Source of the DNA: Colimorpha_A sp900556615
GTDB lineage: Bacteria; Bacillota; Clostridia; Oscillospirales; CAG-272
Length of the DNA stretch: 64,000 nucleotides
NCBI GenBank assembly: GCA_963598415.1
Contig: CAVBUH010000050.1
Location: 25,209-89,208 of the forward strand
Direction: 5' to 3'
Under the pieces are notes generated by a model. The model saw only the letters and a program-made list of their open reading frames with translations, searched no databases and had not been told where the DNA came from. Shown piece by piece: positions 60,290 to 64,000 of this stretch. The position numbers and the translations under genes are program-made. Each line of letters begins with the position of its first letter. Position 1 is the stretch's first letter.

Positions 60290-61495
60290 TTACTCCGAAA
60301 TGTCGCTTTCCTTATCCGACTCGTCCTTCAGCACTGCAGGCGGAACAAGTCCGGAAGGTTTTGCCTTTGCAGCCTGCTTTAAATCAGACTTTTTATCGGC
60401 AGCGTCTTCTGTCGGTTCTTCTCCGTCCTCAAGATCGATACGATGTGCGGATTTTACAGACTTTTTCTTTTCCGATTTCTTATTCTGCTTTATTCCTTTA
60501 TTCATCTCTCGCTCGGCAGCCTTAAAATCCTCCTCTGTAAAGACGGGATAAGGATACATAAGCTTGAGAACAAGCTGTTGGAGGGTAGCGAAAATATTCT
60601 GATATATCCAATATACCGCCACAACCGCCGGTACCGTAAAGGTGAAAAAGGTACTCATAAGCGGCATCATATAATCCATCATTTTCATCGAAATCGCGGC
60701 GTCGCCGGTCTGCTGAACCGGTTGATAGGTCAGCTTCTTTGTAAGCTTCATACTTGCAAAGGTGAAAACGAAGGTAAGAAGCGGTATCAGCATCAGCCAG
60801 TCAAAATTTGAGAACGACGGGGTTTTTGACAAATCAAAGCTGCCGCCGAAAATCGTAAAATCAGGCAGATCCTTGTTTGTAAACTCAGTATCAAGCATAT
60901 CTTCCCCGTGAAATTTCTCGACGCCGTTTTTCTTAAGGATATTTACAATTTCTATTCCCGAAATTGAATTTTTCACCTTATCGGTGCTTCCGTCCTCTCC
61001 TATGCTGTCCGCCATATTTTCTATAAGCTTAACCGTGTTGTCAGATATCCCCTCCACATCAAGCTCTCCCGCGTTATACAGTTCAGCAATATGAACGCCG
61101 ATATTATTGATGTTATCGGAGGGAATATGGCACACGTAGCGCAGAGGATTGATTACCACCGCATAAAGCGCAAATACGATAACAAGCTGGATGATCATCG
61201 GGAGACAACCGCTTGCAGGATTGAACTTTTCCTCCTGATACAGCTTCATAATATCCTGCTGCATCTTCTGCTGTGTCACCTTGTCGGTACGTCCTGCATA
61301 GCGATTTCTAATCGCCTGTTCCTTTGGACGGAGCTTAGCCTGTCTTACCGTATTCTTCTGCTGCTTTATTCCGAAGGGAAAAAGCAGTATTTTCATTACA
61401 AGCGCGAACAAAAGCAATGCCACAGCATAGTTGGGAATCAGCTTATAGCACAGATCAATGATATAACCGATTGGCACTCTGATAATATCTAACAT
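60290..61495 (-). CDS. yidC: Membrane protein insertase YidC
   Basis: An Oxa1/YidC-type insertase of 401 residues that inserts membrane proteins with or without Sec. It has the first helix IDLCYKLIPNYAVALLLFA, then LFPFGIKQQKNTVRQAKLRP, which carries cytoplasmic coiled-coil residues and the groove. SGCLPMIIQLVIVFALYAVV follows, and three more helices lie near 225-330. A roughly 90-residue extracytoplasmic loop (about 125-215) is unusually long for the Gram-positive form. The C-terminal tail is Lys/Glu/Asp-rich (about 335-401). No signal-peptide lipobox is seen. It is fourth in the rpmH-to-khpB operon. Confidence 0.95.
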   Translation of the reverse strand: MLDIIRVPIGYIIDLCYKLIPNYAVALLLFALVMKILLFPFGIKQQKNTVRQAKLRPKEQAIRNRYAGRTDKVTQQKMQQDIMKLYQEEKFNPASGCLPMIIQLVIVFALYAVVINPLRYVCHIPSDNINNIGVHIAELYNAGELDVEGISDNTVKLIENMADSIGEDGSTDKVKNSISGIEIVNILKKNGVEKFHGEDMLDTEFTNKDLPDFTIFGGSFDLSKTPSFSNFDWLMLIPLLTFVFTFASMKLTKKLTYQPVQQTGDAAISMKMMDYMMPLMSTFFTFTVPAVVAVYWIYQNIFATLQQLVLKLMYPYPVFTEEDFKAAEREMNKGIKQNKKSEKKKSVKSAHRIDLEDGEEPTEDAADKKSDLKQAAKAKPSGLVPPAVLKDESDKESDISE

Positions 61496-61652
61496 TAACT
61501 TAGCAGCTTCCCATAAAACGGGAAATCCTTTCTTTGGTGAATAACGTTAACCGATATCTATGAAATTCATATTTCACAATCGGTTATCCGCTTTCCGAAA
61601 GCTCTCTGAGTCAGCTTTCATTGCGCGGCGCTCAGATAATATTCTCCCGCCG

Positions 61653-61880
61653 TCATCTACGGGATCCCCTTTTAGGGACAGGGTCGACGCCGCCGCGACC
61701 GAACGGATTACAGCGCAGTATGCGCCATATTGCAAGAGAGAGTCCCCTTATCGCTCCCCATTCTTCAATTGCCTCTATCGCATACTGTGAACAAGTCGGA
61801 TAGAACCGGCAGCAGGGCTTTTTGAGTGGAGAAATGTATTTTCTGTATAGATTTATCAGCCAAATCAATAATTTTTTCAA
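61653..61880 (-). CDS. yidD: Membrane protein insertion efficiency factor YidD
   Basis: A 75-residue membrane-associated protein that helps YidC. It begins MKKLLIWLINLYRKYISPLK and contains the three-cysteine signature CCRFYPTCSQYAIEAIEEWG and WRILRCNPFGRGGVDPVP. The start is TTG at 61880 with AGAGGA upstream. It lies between rnpA and yidC in the conserved order. The gap to yidC is 157 bp with no further gene. Confidence 0.95.
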   Translation of the reverse strand: MKKLLIWLINLYRKYISPLKKPCCRFYPTCSQYAIEAIEEWGAIRGLSLAIWRILRCNPFGRGGVDPVPKRGSRR

Positions 61881-61924
61881 GACTGATCATCCTCTCAGCT
61901 TGTCCGTAAATTCAGCGAAAAGCG

Positions 61925-61950
61925 GGCTGTCGCACCTTGTGCCACAGCCC
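61925..61950 (-). terminator. Hairpin in the rnpA-yidD gap
   Basis: On the minus strand GGGCTGTGGCAC-AAG-GTGCGACAGCCC pairs almost fully, followed by GCTTTT. It may attenuate transcription between rnpA and yidD. A short family A remnant (TTAAGGCAACACCGCCG) lies at 61962 just upstream. Confidence 0.5.
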
Positions 61951-61961
61951 CTACCGGCATT

Positions 61962-62000
61962 TTAAGGCAACACCGCCGTTTTAAAGCAGCTTAAGCCCTC
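61962..62000 (+). repeat. Family A repeat, end remnant
   Basis: TTAAGGCAACACCGCCGTTTT only; the rest of the element is gone. Confidence 0.4.
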
Positions 62001-62026
62001 CACAGAAATAAAAGAAAAGAGTCTTC

Positions 62027-62401
62027 TCAGACAAAAAGTCCGAGCTTTGCAAACGCGCTCATAAGATCTGCTTTTACTTCCGCAGAAGACGCCTGAGCAG
62101 TGTGTCTGCGCGCAGAAATCACGATAAGATTACCTGTTCTGAGTCTTCTCTCCGACAGAACGCTACGGTAAGCTGCCCGCATGATCCGCTTACAGCGGTT
62201 GCGCACAACAGCATTGCCGAGCTTGGTTGTAGCCGTGAAGCCGATACGGTTAAGATACTGTTTACGCGGATTTTCTTTTTTCAGCTTTGCCGCCTTATAA
62301 TCCCGAAGGACATATACGCATACATTTGGAGCAGCAAACCGCGCTCCTTTCGTATATGCCTTGACGAAAAGGTGATTTTCTTTTATCGCAAACTCTTTCA
62401 C
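62027..62401 (-). CDS. rnpA: Ribonuclease P protein component
   Basis: A basic protein of 124 residues that assists the RNase P RNA in removing tRNA leaders. Diagnostic parts are GFTATTKLGNAVVRNRCKRI (the RNR motif) with MRAAYRSV, and GNLIVISARRHTA near the C-terminus. GTG at 62401 is chosen because GGGAGG lies six bases before it; the frame itself extends two codons to a TTG at 62407 that would overlap the ribosome-binding site. It follows rpmH by 44 bp. Confidence 0.95.
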   Translation of the reverse strand: MKEFAIKENHLFVKAYTKGARFAAPNVCVYVLRDYKAAKLKKENPRKQYLNRIGFTATTKLGNAVVRNRCKRIMRAAYRSVLSERRLRTGNLIVISARRHTAQASSAEVKADLMSAFAKLGLFV

Positions 62402-62445
62402 AAACAACCTCCCTTTATCTCAATAGGGAGTCTTTCGAATCCATC

Positions 62446-62580
62446 TCAATGGGTAAGTCTCACTCTACCCTTAGCACGTCTTCTCTTCAGAACCTTTCTT
62501 CCGTTGGCTGTGCTCATTCTTTTCATAAAGCCGTGTTCCTTCGATCTCTGAAGCTTTTTCGGCTGATATGTTCTTACCAT
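62446..62580 (-). CDS. rpmH: 50S ribosomal protein L34
   Basis: A 44-residue highly basic ribosomal protein, beginning MVRTYQPKKLQRSKEHGF and ending RRRAKGRVRLTH. It was found by reading the minus strand directly because it is short. The signature STANGRKVLKRRRAKGR is unmistakable. AAAGGAG precedes the ATG, and a promoter lies at 62625-62654. In most Firmicutes dnaA is the next gene beyond rpmH; here that side holds a D repeat and remnants instead. Confidence 0.97.
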   Translation of the reverse strand: MVRTYQPKKLQRSKEHGFMKRMSTANGRKVLKRRRAKGRVRLTH

Positions 62581-62624
62581 TTACAGTCACTCCTTTTCTT
62601 TGGCATTTTATGACGTTACTATAT

Positions 62625-62654
62625 ATTATACACACAAGCAAGTCCTTTTGTCAA
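62625..62654 (-). promoter_or_regulatory. Promoter of the rpmH-rnpA-yidD-yidC-khpB operon
   Basis: TTGACA, an 18-bp spacer and TATAAT on the minus strand, about 45 bp before rpmH. A D repeat begins 9 bp upstream of the -35 box. Confidence 0.8.
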
Positions 62655-62662
62655 GTCTTTTT

Positions 62663-62834
62663 TTAAGGGCACCTCTAAAAAATCACTGCTCCAAACCGGC
62701 TCGATCTGTTTTCCGTTATTCGTCACAAAAATCCTTGACAGATGGATACACTATCCGCGGAATTTTTGTTTAGACTGACGAAAAAAATCTCTTTGCAGCC
62801 TATAAACATTGAATTTTTAGAGTTCCCCTTAATT
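62663..62834 (+). repeat. Family D MITE-like repeat
   Basis: TTAAGGGCACCTCTAAAAAA to TTTTTAGAGTTCCCCTTAA, about 170 bp, inserted right next to the rpmH promoter. Beyond it, 62835-63217 has no secure gene. Confidence 0.75.
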
Positions 62835-63217
62835 GAAGTACCTTGAATATTACTATTAAAAATCTCGGTCGTGTTTACTTTAAAGGAAATGGGATGTTAG
62901 CAATAGACGACCAAACCATTGATTTTAGCAAAATACCCATAGATTCTGCGATATCTTCTTCGCTTCAAATCCATCACAATGTTAAAGTAATGGGAAATTT
63001 TGTGATTACTATTAAAAATTTACCACATTCAATTTCTTTAATGACAAATCCTATTTGCCATATACCTTAGTGGATATCATAATACGGATAGGCGGAATTT
63101 TATTGTCAAGCTGTTTGAGTTGAACCACGAAAAAATTTTTTATCATTACAGCGATATTGATGTTTGTAGATGATACATTCTAAAGCATTTGAGAAGAAAA
63201 ACAGGCTTATGTTTGTT

Positions 63218-63428
63218 CTATATTATATAAACATTATATAAACCGTATTTGTAAACGATCTGGTCGATTAGGGAAAATTTCCTTAAAAACCTTTCGAAAT
63301 CGCAGCGGTGCTTCATGCGCACAAATTCATCAGTATTTCCTTTTTCCGTTTCTTGGAAAAATGGTTGAGGCAGTGAGAATCCCGGCACAGGCATTATAAA
63401 ATTTAGCAACAATTTCGTATTCTTTCAT
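63218..63428 (-). pseudogene. Small hypothetical gene, frameshifted
   Basis: ATG at 63428 opens MKEYEIVAKFYNACAGILTAS, which ends early in its frame. In the next frame the same stretch continues as FFQETEKGNTDEFVRMKHRC then DFERFLRKFSLIDQIVYKYG. Joined, they resemble a small family of about 70-residue proteins seen near integrative elements, by memory. One frameshift near 63360 separates the parts. Confidence 0.4.
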
Positions 63429-63456
63429 TTTAGCTTCATTCCTCTTACCTACAATG

Positions 63457-63480
63457 ACAGCCGCCTGAAACCAGGCGGCT
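63457..63480. terminator. Hairpin between the small hypothetical genes
   Basis: CAGCCGCCTG-AAAC-CAGGCGGCTG, a 10-bp perfect stem, 7 bp after the 63488 stop. The T tract is stronger on the plus strand (TGTGTTTTAG). Confidence 0.6.
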
Positions 63481-63487
63481 GTGTGTT

Positions 63488-63736
63488 TTAGTGGAAGTAT
63501 TCTTCTACATCAGCTTTATCATTGTATGCTTTTCTAACATGAACAATGATGGAGCCGTCAGCCTGTTCAGCTTCATCGACGATCTGATAACGAGTACGAG
63601 CTTTTTCAAGGTTTTTCTTGTAATGCTCAATTTCCTCGTGATTGATAGCCAATGCTCTCTCTTTGCTGTAACCCATTTCGGGCTTCTGAGAAAACACTAA
63701 AGTCTGAAGAATACATGCAGCCTTTACACGCTTCAC
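63488..63736 (-). CDS. Small hypothetical protein, MKRVKAACILQTL family
   Basis: An 82-residue protein. GTG at 63736 is chosen because AAGGAGGTG lies at ideal distance; the frame extends to 63763 without support. It reads MKRVKAACILQTLVFSQKPE, a charged helix NHEEIEHYKKNLEKARTRYQ and a beta-strand tail DGSIIVHVRKAYNDKADVEE. Similar small proteins are found by memory in gut Firmicutes and in integrative elements, function unknown. The strong translation signals and following hairpin argue that it is expressed. Confidence 0.7.
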   Translation of the reverse strand: MKRVKAACILQTLVFSQKPEMGYSKERALAINHEEIEHYKKNLEKARTRYQIVDEAEQADGSIIVHVRKAYNDKADVEEYFH

Positions 63737-63945
63737 TGTAAACACCTCCTTATTATATTTCACTACATTCGGCAGAATCGAGTGATTCCAAAAATGCAGA
63801 GAGGTGTTCGAGCGAACGAAATCTTGAATATACCCGCCTGCCGCCGATATATCCTGCTGAAATGCACTCTCATGGTAGCCTTGCTACATCATAAGTATAT
63901 CATATTTTTTCAAAAAAATCACGCGAAAAGTTTGAATTTTTTTAT

Positions 63946-64000
63946 TCTAAGTGTAAAATAATAATTGGCGAAAAAGAAAGGAAAGGAGACAAGCCCCTAT
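63946..64000 (+). repeat. Repeat E, copy 2 (probable insertion-sequence left end)
   Basis: TCTAAGTGTAAAATAATAAT, TGGCGAAAAAG and GGAAAGGAGACAAGCCCCTAT match copy 1 at 49970. The GGAAAGGAG stretch is a ribosome-binding site and the window ends where a start codon would be expected. The region 63765-63945 contains no gene. Confidence 0.5.

Noticed and set aside
62585..62660. TTATACACA near rpmH as a DnaA box indicating oriC
   Set aside because: Only one such box was found and no AT-rich repeat cluster or dnaA is present. It also overlaps the -10 box of the rpmH promoter.
62843..63070. A 75-codon AT-rich frame starting TTG after the D repeat
   Set aside because: It has no ribosome-binding site, contains an internal near-repeat (ATTACTATTAAAAAT), and has no family resemblance.
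1..64000. CRISPR array
   Set aside because: The repeats are 130-350 bp, irregularly spaced and have paired ends. No short direct repeats with regular spacers and no cas genes were seen.

Overview
The window reads as chromosomal DNA of a low-to-mid-GC Clostridia member, probably an uncultured gut or rumen relative of the Oscillospirales. The evidence is the gene set: HemZ-type radical SAM protein, CdaA/CdaR, bifunctional Rel, EF-P, a CD1247-like acidic protein, a DUF6062-like protein, KhpB(Jag)/YidC/YidD/RnpA/RpmH. Housekeeping sigma promoters (TTGACA-17-TATAAT) recur and TTG or GTG starts are common. No phage or plasmid backbone is present, and no CRISPR array was seen.

Layout. 1-2165: the end of an ABC exporter operon. 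3036-7848: a MurJ/SpoVB-type flippase and a uridine-kinase-like P-loop kinase. 6412-16621 (minus): a seven-gene run cdaA-cdaR-FAD oxidoreductase-recJ-relA-dtd-hemZ, which puts c-di-AMP synthesis and (p)ppGpp metabolism in one transcription unit. 17078-19580: an orphan ATP-grasp gene, tRNA-Ala(CGC), then a scar with a frameshifted excisionase-like HTH gene and a tRNA-Ser 5' half. 19580-26864 (minus): a dihydroorotase homologue without its metal ligands, a lipoprotein, a TIM-barrel endonuclease IV-like protein, a membrane-anchored protein, an amidase and a WG-repeat protein. 26880-29695 (minus): rlmH, walJ-like, a membrane protein and a YhaO-like nuclease. 30034-33789 (plus): rbfA-nrnA, DUF6062-like, efp and the CD1247-like gene.

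34872-38112 holds a two-gene TerB_N-domain / BrxD-type ATPase operon with a consensus promoter. It resembles parts of phage-defence loci but has no methylase, PglZ or helicase beside it. 38168-49407 carries CapA, a half-size TSUP protein, uppP, ftsK, a 34-residue membrane peptide, recD2, comFC, a divergent MreB-like gene, a DUF4886-like gene and a GNAT gene. 50391-58720 has a CBM9-like surface protein, a MerR regulator with a classic 19-bp spacer promoter, a PPTase, serA, serC, a cell-wall-binding-repeat protein and asd. 59376-62654 (minus) is the conserved rpmH-rnpA-yidD-yidC-khpB operon.

The most distinctive feature is a dense load of short non-coding repeats between genes. Three sequence-unrelated families (A about 180 bp, C, D about 167 bp) all have outer ends TTAAGG...CCTTAA with inverted repeats, like MITEs. 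A copies sit nested in C copies, and a fourth family (B, about 150-170 bp) abuts A as a composite. At two genes (hemZ, khpB) the stop codon lies inside an element's terminal repeat. Another element (2241-2713) has unrelated 30-bp inverted ends. All assignments come from reading the sequence and recalling protein families; no search was run.
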